NCBI GenBank assembly: GCA_947632325.1
Contig: CANROU010000003.1
Span: forward strand, 1-64,000
DNA from: an uncultured Bacilli bacterium
Lineage (GTDB): Bacteria > Bacillota_I > Bacilli_A > RF39 > UBA660
Length of the DNA: 64,000 nucleotides
Direction: 5' to 3'
The position numbers and the translations under genes were made by a program. Shown piece after piece: positions 14,665 through 23,723 of this stretch (positions are counted from its first letter, which is position 1; every line of letters starts with the position of its first letter). The notes beneath the pieces are model-generated. The model was not told the origin of the DNA, searched no databases, and saw only the letters and a list, made by a program, of their open reading frames with translations.

Positions 14665-14994
14665 CTATATATTAATCATTTTAAAAACACCTAATTCATT
14701 ACTACTTTGATAAAGATCATTAAATATAGTTCTTAATCCCTTATTATGCATACCACATAATACTAATTGACCATCAAAAGACAGTATTTGTTGATAGTTC
14801 TTTCTAATAGTATCAATTCCTTCTTCTGTTATTTGGACTAATCCTGCTAAATTAAAGGTAAAATATCTAATGCCCTTCTCTTTTATCATTTTATCTATCT
14901 TACTAGTTAAGGTTTTGGACGTTTCTTTATTTAATACTCCTATCAAACGTATAAATAAAATTCCCCTCCTAAATTCCATATTTATCTCTAACAT
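14665..14994 (-). CDS. spoIIAA: SpoIIAA-like STAS protein with Glu at the phosphosite
   Basis: A 109-residue STAS protein that aligns with B. subtilis SpoIIAA almost without gaps (INMEFRRGILFIRLIGVLNKET against [22 protein letters not shown]). SpoIIAA is the anti-anti-sigma factor; dephosphorylated, it removes SpoIIAB from sigma-F. The phosphorylated Ser of the DSSG motif is replaced: residues 56-59 read TEEG, so Glu57 stands at the Ser58 position. The protein cannot be phosphorylated there and carries a charge that mimics phosphate. The kinase gene spoIIAB, normally next, is missing. GAGGTGAT precedes the ATG. Confidence 0.85.
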   Translation of the reverse strand: MLEINMEFRRGILFIRLIGVLNKETSKTLTSKIDKMIKEKGIRYFTFNLAGLVQITEEGIDTIRKNYQQILSFDGQLVLCGMHNKGLRTIFNDLYQSSNELGVFKMINI

Positions 14995-15057
14995 ATTATC
15001 ACCTCGCTCATTTAATATAGAATATATTTTTTATTAAATATACCTATTCGACAAAAC

Positions 15058-16461
15058 TTATGATTTTTTTCTGTCGACAATTTTTTTTAAACTATAAACC
15101 ATCAAGATTATCCCCAACAGTAATATAAGAAACCAAACAATTTGTTTACTATTTAATTTCGATTGACTAGTAGAAACACTAATATCATTTTTATTAGCAA
15201 TAGGCACTACTTTAGGTTTTTGTGTAGATTCTTTATTATTAGTATCTTCCTTCACACCATTAACTTCTTCTAACGCATAATCATAAATGATAGGAATTCT
15301 AACATGTAAACCTGAATATAAAATCTCAATCATATATTGCCCTGGAACATTCCAATTGATATTATTACGAATCATCAAATTACTAATAGGAACTGTTGAA
15401 TAAGTAATAATATCATCTACATCTAGATAATTTTTAGTAATATGAATATCATCATTAACTATAATTTTTTCTCTTGACCTTTGATAATAAACAGAAATTT
15501 TATTCTCATCATCCCTTACCCAATTATCTAAATATGAAAAAAAATAGTTATCAGTATAATCTCTTACCATTTGATAATACAAATATTTAGTATCCTGATA
15601 GCGATAATAAGTAACTGGTTCTAAAGGATAAACATCAATACTTTTTGATACTTCTTCATCACTTTCATAAATAGTATCTTCCCAATGAGGATTAACCATA
15701 TAATCTAACAATTTAATACGATCAATAAAAACATCTCCTGGGCTAGAATGAATCCAATAAGCTCTTTTAGCCATAACATAATAATCATTATTAACGTAAT
15801 CATTAACAGTAACAGTAAAATTAGAATCACCACTATCCAAAGGATCAGCAATATAAACATTAATAGCTAAATCTTTTAAATCATACTTTTGTAATAAATC
15901 AAGGCGTAATTTATCACTAGGATATAAGTAACTTAATTTAGTATCATCTTGCTTTGTATCATTATCATTAAACCACTCTAATTTTATATTAGAACAACCT
16001 TCACAACTAATATTAAAAGGTATTTTTTCGTTTTTATATAATACTTCAATTTCTGTAATCCACAACTTACCACCAGATCCAAGTGCATCAAAAATAGTAA
16101 GTGAATTAATCTGTTGTAATATTTGATAAGGATAAACCGTCTTTTCTTCAATTACTCTATCTTCTTGCTCCTCTGGTTTTTCAATAGACCATAGTGAAAA
16201 ATCCATAACTTTTTTCTCTAAACTTTTATATGGATAATCAAGAGGATTTTCTAATAGTCCATAATAATCCTCCGTAAAATTTTGTCTTTCTTGATAAAAC
16301 TTATATTTATACTCAACCTTACCTTCTTGTAGTTCCGTATTATCAACCATATTAGATGTTTCCTGCCAATCACCATAGGCACTATAAAACGTTTGGGCTC
16401 TAACTGTGTAAGATGTTAAACAAAGTAATAATAAAAAGACGAGTATTTTTTTCATCATCAA
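15058..16461 (-). CDS. Exported membrane-anchored protein, unknown
   Basis: A 467-residue protein with a cleavable signal peptide (MMMKKILVFLLLLCLTSYTVRAQ) and a C-terminal transmembrane helix (IVWFLILLLGIILMVYSLKKI) with a basic tail, hence a cell-surface protein with a large outer domain. Residues 30-400 are rich in Tyr, Asp and Asn and look beta-rich; YPSDKLRLDL and WNVPGQYMIEILYSGLHVRIPIIYDYA recall Ig-like folds. A DTNNKESTQKPKV linker precedes the helix. There is no LPxTG motif. It lies just upstream of spoIIAA and downstream of another surface protein; no family is recognised. Confidence 0.6.
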   Translation of the reverse strand: MMMKKILVFLLLLCLTSYTVRAQTFYSAYGDWQETSNMVDNTELQEGKVEYKYKFYQERQNFTEDYYGLLENPLDYPYKSLEKKVMDFSLWSIEKPEEQEDRVIEEKTVYPYQILQQINSLTIFDALGSGGKLWITEIEVLYKNEKIPFNISCEGCSNIKLEWFNDNDTKQDDTKLSYLYPSDKLRLDLLQKYDLKDLAINVYIADPLDSGDSNFTVTVNDYVNNDYYVMAKRAYWIHSSPGDVFIDRIKLLDYMVNPHWEDTIYESDEEVSKSIDVYPLEPVTYYRYQDTKYLYYQMVRDYTDNYFFSYLDNWVRDDENKISVYYQRSREKIIVNDDIHITKNYLDVDDIITYSTVPISNLMIRNNINWNVPGQYMIEILYSGLHVRIPIIYDYALEEVNGVKEDTNNKESTQKPKVVPIANKNDISVSTSQSKLNSKQIVWFLILLLGIILMVYSLKKIVDRKKS

Positions 16462-16535
16462 TCACCTCAATACTATTCTTTGCACCTTAAAAGAAAAAAC
16501 CTCTAAAAAATATCATTTTATATTTTTTTTATGAT

Positions 16536-16563
16536 AATAGATAAAAAGTCCCATAAAGGACTT
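16536..16563 (-). terminator. Terminator of the VPDTG protein gene
   Basis: AAAAGTCC/GGACTTTT around TTTATG, then a short T-rich stretch on the minus strand. Confidence 0.6.
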
Positions 16564-16589
16564 TTAGTTTTTATATAAATAATAGCAAA

Positions 16590-17279
16590 TTATTTAGCGT
16601 GTTTTAAGCAAACAAAATATAACATAGATCCCATTACGATAATTATTATTCCCGCAAATGAATTATTAGATTTTACAATACCTGTATCTGGAACTTGAGC
16701 ACTCGGCGTATTTTCTAAAGCTATTTCTCTATTCCATAATAAACTACCACCGGCACGATCAGCTGTTAATGTTACTTTATAAGGATCAATGATTACTGTT
16801 ACTGTTTGTTCATATGTGCCATCATTAGCCCAGTCAAAGTAAAATTTATATTCAATATTCGCTTGCTGTTTCACAGCAGTCAACAACTTATCCTTATTGA
16901 TACCAACATAATAATCTCCATCTGAATAATCCTCTGGTGTTCCATTACCAACTTTTACTTTAGCTTTACCACCTTGTGCATTAACACCCGATGGTGCACT
17001 AATATGAAATCCCAACCATGCATAACCACTTGGCCTATTATCCTGTTCATTTAAGGTATTAACTTTTACTTCACCAAAACGCATTACCACATTTTGCGTC
17101 TCATTACCTGTGATATCTACTGAATAACCGTCTTCTTTATTCCATACAGAATCAGCATTTGATATATCCGTAATTTTACCATAAAGACTACTCTGGGCGT
17201 GTACTAAAATAATATTAGAACTAATAAATAATATCGTTATGGTTAACATAGTAATATATGACATCCAATGTTTCTTCAC
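16590..17279 (-). CDS. Surface protein with VPDTG sortase-type signal
   Basis: A 229-residue protein with a signal peptide (ending VHAQ) and a classical cell-wall sorting tail: VPDTG, then a hydrophobic helix (FAGIIIIVMGSMLYFVCL) and KHAK. VPDTG is a plausible variant of the LPxTG motif cut by sortase. The mature domain is about 160 residues and beta-rich, with many Gly and Asn. Translation starts at GTG 17279, seven bases after GGAAGGAGG; the upstream in-frame ATG has no such site. No sortase gene is in the window, so the anchoring is inferred. Confidence 0.65.
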   Translation of the reverse strand: MKKHWMSYITMLTITILFISSNIILVHAQSSLYGKITDISNADSVWNKEDGYSVDITGNETQNVVMRFGEVKVNTLNEQDNRPSGYAWLGFHISAPSGVNAQGGKAKVKVGNGTPEDYSDGDYYVGINKDKLLTAVKQQANIEYKFYFDWANDGTYEQTVTVIIDPYKVTLTADRAGGSLLWNREIALENTPSAQVPDTGIVKSNNSFAGIIIIVMGSMLYFVCLKHAK

Positions 17280-17502
17280 TTTTTTACCTCCTTCCACTAC
17301 TTTTAAGTATATAACCAATTAATATACAGCCACAGCATTACTAAAATTTTATATACTCATTTATAGTATGGTTTCACTTTTAATTCCAATACAAAAATTT
17401 TTAAAAAAATTTTTTTAAATTTTAATTAAAAATATTAAAAAACTAGTAATTCTTTTATAGTTTGTCTCAGTTATAGCTATAACATACAAAAATTACCAAA
17501 AA

Positions 17503-17528
17503 AATAACATCACTTTAAATGGTGATGC
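17503..17528. terminator. Terminator downstream of the hybrid kinase gene
   Basis: CATCAC/GTGATG hairpin with T runs on both sides, so it can work in either direction. Confidence 0.6.
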
Positions 17529-17534
17529 TGTTTT

Positions 17535-19364
17535 TTATAACATTTCATCAAGAATTAAACTAACTGTTTCTTGAAAGCGAATTTTAGTAAATGGTTTAGC
17601 AATATATCCTACGAATCCTTCACTTAAATATTTCTCTTCTGCTCCTGCTTCTACATCGGCTGTTACGGCAATAACAGGTGTTTTAAATAAAGGATCCTCT
17701 TGTAATTTTTTTAAAGTTTCTACGCCATCCATCTCAGGCATCATTATATCCATAAGAATCAAATCATAATTTGTTCCATTATGAATTTTGTCAATCGCTT
17801 CTTTCCCAGATGTACACTCATCTATTTCAAAATTAAAATCAACTAATGCCATACGGGCAACTTTAATATTCAACTGATTGTCATCGACAATCAATACTCT
17901 CTTTTTTGTATGTTTTTTAAATGTAATATCTTCTTTAATAGCTTGCGTTTTAATAGGATTAATGTTTTTCTGTGGTAATTGAGCCATAAACAAGCTTCCT
18001 TTACCATATTGACTTTGTACGTTGATTTTACCACCCATCATTTCAACCAAACTTTTGGTAATAGCAAGCCCTAATCCTGTTCCCTCTATCGTTGTATTTA
18101 ATTCAACATCTAATCTCTCAAACTTATTAAACAATTTATCAATATCCTTAGCTTTAATACCTCTACCTGTGTCTTCAACACTGATAAATAATAAACATTT
18201 TTCTTTATCATTGATACATTTGATAGTCAAATCAACTGTTCCTTTATCTGTATATTTAATAGCATTGGTCAATAAGTTCATAATAATTTCTTTGACATGA
18301 ACTTTATCACCCAGTAACCTTTCAGGAACATCATCCGCTATAACATAATTTAGTTTAATAGGTTTTGATCCAATTTTAGATTGAACCATCTTAATTAAAA
18401 TTTTTACCTCTTCTCTAAGATCATATTCCACTTCTTCAAAAGTCATATGATTACTTTCAATACGATTAATATCCAATATATTACCAACAATCTCAACCAA
18501 AGTTCTTGATGCATCTAAAATATCTTCGTTATTCTCCACCACATTAGATGGAAGTTGATCTTTATATGTCATATTATCTTCACTAAGTCCCATAATAGCA
18601 TTAAGAGGTGTCCTAATTTCATGAGACATGCTTGATAAGAAATCACTCTTGGCTCGATTGGCCTTTTCAGCACTATCTTTGGCTAGATTTAATTGATCAA
18701 TTAACTTTTTATCTGGATTTTCTATCGTAAAATACATTGTATAGCAAATAAATGTTCCAATCATATTAGTAATTAAAATACTAGGATCTATAGAATTTAG
18801 CAAAGTCATAAATATTAAACATATAATTACTAAATATATTGGTAAGTATTTTTTATTTTTTAATTTTTTATAATTTATTAATAACAATATTACATATAAA
18901 CTGATTTGAACAACAATATATCCTTTAAGCACATCAAGTGCTAATCCTTCTATATACATTTTTGATGTATCATAATATCTGGTATATGGAGTAATAAACA
19001 AAATTACTGTAATAATTACTTCTACTAAAGCTACAAATATCTTACTTGTATGAATCTTTTTCTCATAATTCTTTTTTGCTCTATTAAAGCAAATAATAAA
19101 TACATACATTGTAAATAAAGAATATGATATCGTTATAGAAATTAAATATAATCTGCAAATAATATCTACTAGTATATAATTTATTCCAAGAGTTCTAACC
19201 AATATTTGTAGAGGAATTTCAATCAAATATCCTATTAAATTAGCCATAAGTATATATTTAAAAATTTTATTTTCTTTAGAAGGAATAACCTCTTTTGGAT
19301 AAAAAACTGCAATTAAAAGTATTATAAATATAGCACCAGTTATTAGATAAATCAAATTCCACAT
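17535..19364 (-). CDS. Hybrid sensor histidine kinase/response regulator
   Basis: A 609-residue protein. Residues 1-215 form about seven membrane helices with short loops, a membrane sensor of the 7TM kind. After a short coiled-coil linker, the HisKA box has the phospho-acceptor His in MSHEIRTPLNAIMG (about residue 245). The ATPase domain has N-box NLLTNAIKYT and G-boxes DTGRGIK and GTGLGLAIT. The C-terminal receiver runs from VLIVDDNQLNIKVARM through LILMDIMMPEMDG (phospho-Asp) to AKPFTK. It follows an AMP-forming ligase gene by 12 bp in one operon; no output regulator is adjacent. Confidence 0.9.
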   Translation of the reverse strand: MWNLIYLITGAIFIILLIAVFYPKEVIPSKENKIFKYILMANLIGYLIEIPLQILVRTLGINYILVDIICRLYLISITISYSLFTMYVFIICFNRAKKNYEKKIHTSKIFVALVEVIITVILFITPYTRYYDTSKMYIEGLALDVLKGYIVVQISLYVILLLINYKKLKNKKYLPIYLVIICLIFMTLLNSIDPSILITNMIGTFICYTMYFTIENPDKKLIDQLNLAKDSAEKANRAKSDFLSSMSHEIRTPLNAIMGLSEDNMTYKDQLPSNVVENNEDILDASRTLVEIVGNILDINRIESNHMTFEEVEYDLREEVKILIKMVQSKIGSKPIKLNYVIADDVPERLLGDKVHVKEIIMNLLTNAIKYTDKGTVDLTIKCINDKEKCLLFISVEDTGRGIKAKDIDKLFNKFERLDVELNTTIEGTGLGLAITKSLVEMMGGKINVQSQYGKGSLFMAQLPQKNINPIKTQAIKEDITFKKHTKKRVLIVDDNQLNIKVARMALVDFNFEIDECTSGKEAIDKIHNGTNYDLILMDIMMPEMDGVETLKKLQEDPLFKTPVIAVTADVEAGAEEKYLSEGFVGYIAKPFTKIRFQETVSLILDEML

Positions 19365-19376
19365 AAATATACCACA

Positions 19377-21380
19377 CTACTTCCTAATCAAAGACTTAAC
19401 CTTATTATTTGATATTATAACACATTTTGATGAGTATTTACCATCTTGATTTAAAGTAAATTCTATATTATGCATTTTGCCACCCTTTACTTGAATATAA
19501 CCGGATGTTTGCTTTGACATTTTATTCTTATCCTTTTTTAATGTTGTTGGAGAATATGGTAACATTAAATCATGAACAGCATATGCTGACACCTCTACTT
19601 CATTAGGCAAAAAATCATCTAATTTTTCGTTCATTTTTTCTATATAATCTTCTTTTTCAGACTCTAATACATTAGCTTCCCAAACAATATGAGCCACTAA
19701 ATTATTATCATTTTCTTCAGTAGGCATCGGTAAAACAACAACATCATGTATAAAATCATTTTCCCTTATTTTATTTTCAACATCAAATAAATATAATTCT
19801 TTCCCATCACTTAATTTCAAAGAATCATTTGCTCGTCCCCAAACGTAAAGGAAACCATTTTCATCGATTTCAACTATATCACCAGTTTTAACCCAACCAT
19901 CTACTAAAATTTGATTAGTTAATTCTGATTTATTATAATAGCCTTTCATTTGTGACTTAGCTCTAACCCGCAACTCCCCTCTTTGATTATATGATAATTC
20001 ATTACCATCTTTATCAAAGACACCAGCAATCATACCAGCTTGTATTAAACCGACACTGGCAATTGGTTTGGAATAATTATGTTCAATATCAACTCTATCA
20101 ATGCTTATTCCAGAAAATGTTTCAGAAAGTCCATATCCACCATAAATACCATTAGCACCACAATTATGCATTATATTATTCCATTTTTCAAAGCTTTTAA
20201 TATTAGTTCCTTCACCGCCAACCATCCAACCTTTAGCATATTCAAAATTAAATTTTTTACCTTGTTGCATTTCTTGAGTAATGCGATTAAAAAACGCTTC
20301 CCACATACTACTAGTGTTTATACAAATATTTGGCTTTAATTTTACTAATTGATTATAAAAATCTTTTTCTGATACTCTTGGATCAATAATAACGGTTGCG
20401 CCATTCATTAAAGCAACTAAAAACAAAGAATTTAATGATGTAGATGCAGTAGGTGGAAAGTGATTTAATGTTCTATACCCTTTTTTATATGGTATATCAG
20501 AATATGTAGTACTATACATTTGTGAAATTATTGATTCATTTGTTGCTACTACACCTTTTACAAGTCCACCAGTGGTACCACTGGAAGAAGTTATAACAGC
20601 ATCTCTATTTTTTACAAATGGAACTTTCACTTCACCAGTATAATACTCAGCCATCTTTTTAGCTTGATCAACCCATATATATTTTTTATAATCTGGTATT
20701 TTGGATTTATCTTTCATAGATTGTATTTTACTTAAAAATGAAACAATTTGTTTTTTAGGGCTAGGCATATTTGCCCAAGCCGTGGCAACTATAACATTTT
20801 TAAATTTATCTTTTTCAAACTCTAACGCAACATTAGGCCACATTTCGTCAAAAACAATTGCTATTTTTGCTGCTCTTGTTTCTTCTTCTAAAGCTTTTTG
20901 GCTCATAGCTAATTTTAAGAAATAAGGGCAAGCACCTATCATATTAAGCGCAAAAAACATGGCACATATATCAGGTACAAATGGTCCATATATTGGAACA
21001 ATTTCATTTTCTTCAATACCAATAGCTCTAAAAGTTTTAGCCCATGTATAACACAAGTCTATGAATTCTTGTTTGGAAAAAACCTTTCCAAAATATTCAA
21101 GTGCTGGTACATCGTAAAATTCCAACAATTTTTCTTCTATAACATCCCAAACGGTTTTTTCAACAGGAATATTGTTAGCTAAATTTTCTGCGCCTTCTTT
21201 ATAATACTTTAACCATACCTTATCAACAGAAGGATATCCTGTTAATCCTTTAGAAAAATATATGGCCAGTTCTTTAGGCATATTTACTATGGATTTAATT
21301 ACCTCTATTTCTTGAATATTATTTTCCTCTACTGCTTTAGTTAATCTTTTCTTAAGATCTAATAGAAATTCTTTTTTCAA
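19377..21380 (-). CDS. AMP-forming synthetase/ligase (ANL superfamily)
   Basis: A 667-residue adenylate-forming enzyme. The ATP loop is SSSGTTGGLVKG (about residue 275); YGGYGLSET and KTGDIVEIDENGFLYVWGRANDSLKL are the A5 and A7/A8 motifs. Such enzymes activate a carboxylate as an acyl-adenylate, often for CoA ligation; the substrate here is unknown. It has an unusual N-terminal ~90-residue helical part (KELAIYFSKGLTGYPSVDKVW) and a C-terminal basic tail. Translation starts at TTG 21380 after AGGGGG. It is the first gene of a two-gene operon with the hybrid kinase. Confidence 0.85.
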   Translation of the reverse strand: MKKEFLLDLKKRLTKAVEENNIQEIEVIKSIVNMPKELAIYFSKGLTGYPSVDKVWLKYYKEGAENLANNIPVEKTVWDVIEEKLLEFYDVPALEYFGKVFSKQEFIDLCYTWAKTFRAIGIEENEIVPIYGPFVPDICAMFFALNMIGACPYFLKLAMSQKALEEETRAAKIAIVFDEMWPNVALEFEKDKFKNVIVATAWANMPSPKKQIVSFLSKIQSMKDKSKIPDYKKYIWVDQAKKMAEYYTGEVKVPFVKNRDAVITSSSGTTGGLVKGVVATNESIISQMYSTTYSDIPYKKGYRTLNHFPPTASTSLNSLFLVALMNGATVIIDPRVSEKDFYNQLVKLKPNICINTSSMWEAFFNRITQEMQQGKKFNFEYAKGWMVGGEGTNIKSFEKWNNIMHNCGANGIYGGYGLSETFSGISIDRVDIEHNYSKPIASVGLIQAGMIAGVFDKDGNELSYNQRGELRVRAKSQMKGYYNKSELTNQILVDGWVKTGDIVEIDENGFLYVWGRANDSLKLSDGKELYLFDVENKIRENDFIHDVVVLPMPTEENDNNLVAHIVWEANVLESEKEDYIEKMNEKLDDFLPNEVEVSAYAVHDLMLPYSPTTLKKDKNKMSKQTSGYIQVKGGKMHNIEFTLNQDGKYSSKCVIISNNKVKSLIRK

Positions 21381-21473
21381 TCTAATTTCCCCCTATTTGT
21401 TAACATAAGATTTACTGCAAGATTATTCTAGCATTTTTTCTTCTTCACGTCAAATATTCCTTTTATTAAACCA

Positions 21474-21499
21474 AAATAAAGATCATAAGATCTTTATTT
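21474..21499 (-). terminator. Terminator of the dacF-type gene
   Basis: An 11-bp perfect stem AAATAAAGATC/GATCTTTATTT with an ATAA loop, 55 bases past the stop codon. Confidence 0.65.
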
Positions 21500-21553
21500 A
21501 TTTAATATAATTATAAAACTTCCTTAATAAGCAAATAACTTAAACCTTTACCC

Positions 21554-22717
21554 TTATAGTCTTATTGAAATATCACCTGTTACAATATCTTCAAAATTTT
21601 TTAATAATAATCTTAAAAAGCTACTCTTTTTTAAATCTTCTTCGGGTGTAACTGATATTTCTTCAACCACTTTATTATTATCCAATATTTGAGCCTTACC
21701 AATAACATCTCCTGCTTTAATAGGCAAAGTTATATTATCTAATTTAACCTTAATCTCATACTTCTTATCATCTTCCGCTTTTTTCTGTAAAATACCCGCG
21801 TCATTTTTTAAAATAATATTTATTTTTTCTTTATCAGCTTTATCTAAAGAAAGTTGTCCTACTACATCACCTTTCTTTTTTAATAATTGCATTTCATAAT
21901 TACTAAAACCATAATCTAATAAATTCATAGTTTCTTGATTTCTTACTTTACTAACTTCTTCTCCTAAAACGATAGCAATTAATCGCATATTATTTCTTTT
22001 AGCTGTACCAGCGAGACAATATAAGGCATTATCGGTATGTCCCGTTTTTAGTCCATCAGCGCCTTCATAAAAACGTACTAATTTATTAGTGTTAACTAAC
22101 CAAAATTTATTAGGAGTATCTGTGCGTAAATAATCTTCATATACTCCTGAAAAATTCAGTATCTCCTCATGTTGCAACAATTCTTGGGCAATCATAGCCA
22201 GATCATACGCTGTCGAATAATGATTTTCTTCATCTAACCCTGTACTATTAACAAAATGCGTATTTTTTAATCCTAATTGCTTAACTTTATCATTCATCAT
22301 CTTGACAAAATTTTGTTCTGTTCCCCCAATTTTCTCAGCCATGGCCACTGTTGCATCATTAGCGCTAGCCATAGAAATACCTTTCATCAAATCACGAATG
22401 CTCATCACTTCTCCGGTGGATAAATAAATTTGACTACCACCCATTCCTGATGCATTTTCACTAGCAGTAACCTTATCCTCCCATTTTAGCTTTCCTTGCT
22501 CTATTTGTTCTAAAATTATAATTTGAGCGACCATTTTTGTTAATGATGCCATTGGCAATTTCTCATCTTTATTCTTTTCAAATAATATTTTTTTAGTCGT
22601 TGCCTCTATCAAAATACCACTTTTAGCCCCTGCTAGTAATTCAGTACCTTGCGCCCTAACTTTAGTAACAGGCAATAAAACACTTAAAATTAATAATATT
22701 AGAAGGAATTTCTTCAT
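21554..22717 (-). CDS. dacF: D-alanyl-D-alanine carboxypeptidase (S11, DacF type)
   Basis: A 387-residue penicillin-binding protein of low molecular mass. The signal peptide ends VRAQ. The active-site motifs are SLTKM (SxxK) at about residue 58, SAN (SxN, ASANDA) and KTG (DGLKTGHTD). A C-terminal beta-rich PBP5-type domain (about residues 270-360) and a final amphipathic helix for membrane association follow. It trims the terminal D-Ala from peptidoglycan peptides. In Bacillus dacF lies next to spoIIA; here it is about 6.5 kb upstream of spoIIAA, so the name is chosen by neighbourhood, and a general dacA role is possible. Confidence 0.85.
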   Translation of the reverse strand: MKKFLLILLILSVLLPVTKVRAQGTELLAGAKSGILIEATTKKILFEKNKDEKLPMASLTKMVAQIIILEQIEQGKLKWEDKVTASENASGMGGSQIYLSTGEVMSIRDLMKGISMASANDATVAMAEKIGGTEQNFVKMMNDKVKQLGLKNTHFVNSTGLDEENHYSTAYDLAMIAQELLQHEEILNFSGVYEDYLRTDTPNKFWLVNTNKLVRFYEGADGLKTGHTDNALYCLAGTAKRNNMRLIAIVLGEEVSKVRNQETMNLLDYGFSNYEMQLLKKKGDVVGQLSLDKADKEKINIILKNDAGILQKKAEDDKKYEIKVKLDNITLPIKAGDVIGKAQILDNNKVVEEISVTPEEDLKKSSFLRLLLKNFEDIVTGDISIRL

Positions 22718-22832
22718 ATCATCACTCCTATAACCATCTTTATGTTAATTAATAAATATCTATGAATATTTCCTGTTATTTTTTGTCATAAATAATCGTT
22801 TTTATGATACTATTAAAAAGAAGGAGGAACCC

Positions 22833-23705
22833 ATGAAGAAAACATTATTACCTTTTATTATTATAATTATATTAATTATCAGTGGCAGTATTTATTGGCT
22901 CAAAAAACAAAATATAACTAAAGAAGAAACTCCTACAGAAGATACTTATACTAAAGAAGAAAAAGAAAAATTAGCTAAGTTAGATAATATTAACGAAAAA
23001 ATTGATTATTTCAATATGGATTACTTATCACGATATCTTACTTATCAACAAAAAAATCCTAATTTAAAAATAGAAGATATTATTACAAGAGTCAATATTG
23101 GTCTAGATCAACCCTATTACACCAATGTTAAAATGGCGCCCTATTTAAACCAAATTTACATTCTTAGCAATAAATATTTAGCTTTAGGCGAAAATTATGT
23201 TCCAGATAATTTAGAAACTTTATCTAGTGAATGTGCCAGAAGTGGTATGCAACTAGTTCATGAAGCCAAAGAAAAGTTTGAAGAATTGTGCCTAGCAGCT
23301 AAAAAAGATGGTTATACTATTCGAGCCATGTCCAGTTATCGTGATTATAATTATCAATTAAATCTATATAACCGTTATGTAAAACAAGATGGCAAAGAAG
23401 CCGCTGATACTTATTCTGCTCGTGCTGGTCATTCTGAACATCAAACAGGATTAGTAGTAGATGTTGATAATAATCAAATTGACTATACTTTATTTGAACA
23501 AACAAAGGAATATAAGTGGATGCAAGAAAACGCTTATAAATATGGCTTCATCATGCGCTATCCTAAAGATAAAGACAATATCACGGGTTATGAATATGAA
23601 TCATGGCATTATCGTTATGTAGGAAAAGAGATTGCTACTTACATTAAAAATAATAATATCACTTTTGATGAATATTATGTTAGATTTATTGAAAACAAAA
23701 AATAG
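22833..23705 (+). CDS. D-alanyl-D-alanine carboxypeptidase, VanY/M15B family
   Basis: A 290-residue protein: an N-terminal membrane anchor (LLPFIIIIILIISGSIYWL), an acidic linker, and an M15B zinc peptidase domain. The metal site is visible as SxRxxxxQ (MSSYRDYNYQ), SEHQTGLVVDV (SxHxxGxAxD type, His and Asp ligands) and ESWHYRYVG (WHxR, third His). These enzymes remove D-Ala from the stem peptide outside the cell. It is divergent from dacF, which has the same activity with a serine active site. GAAGGAGG precedes the ATG; a possible TATGAT lies at 22803. Confidence 0.9.
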   Translation: MKKTLLPFIIIIILIISGSIYWLKKQNITKEETPTEDTYTKEEKEKLAKLDNINEKIDYFNMDYLSRYLTYQQKNPNLKIEDIITRVNIGLDQPYYTNVKMAPYLNQIYILSNKYLALGENYVPDNLETLSSECARSGMQLVHEAKEKFEELCLAAKKDGYTIRAMSSYRDYNYQLNLYNRYVKQDGKEAADTYSARAGHSEHQTGLVVDVDNNQIDYTLFEQTKEYKWMQENAYKYGFIMRYPKDKDNITGYEYESWHYRYVGKEIATYIKNNNITFDEYYVRFIENKK

Positions 23706-23723
23706 AAGCCGAAGCTTCTTTTT
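23704..23723. terminator. Bidirectional terminator between vanY-type and NAGPA-type genes
   Basis: AGAAGC-CGAA-GCTTCT with T runs on both strands, between convergent genes. Confidence 0.8.

Noticed and set aside
12133-14994. Complete spoIIA-spoVA cluster as in Bacillus
   Set aside because: spoIIAB, spoVAA, spoVAB and spoVAF are not found; only AA, sigF, VAC, VAD and VAE are present.
21554-23705. Redundant carboxypeptidase pair as a vancomycin resistance locus
   Set aside because: VanY-type M15B and S11 enzymes are common housekeeping wall enzymes, and no vanHAX or vanRS genes are nearby.
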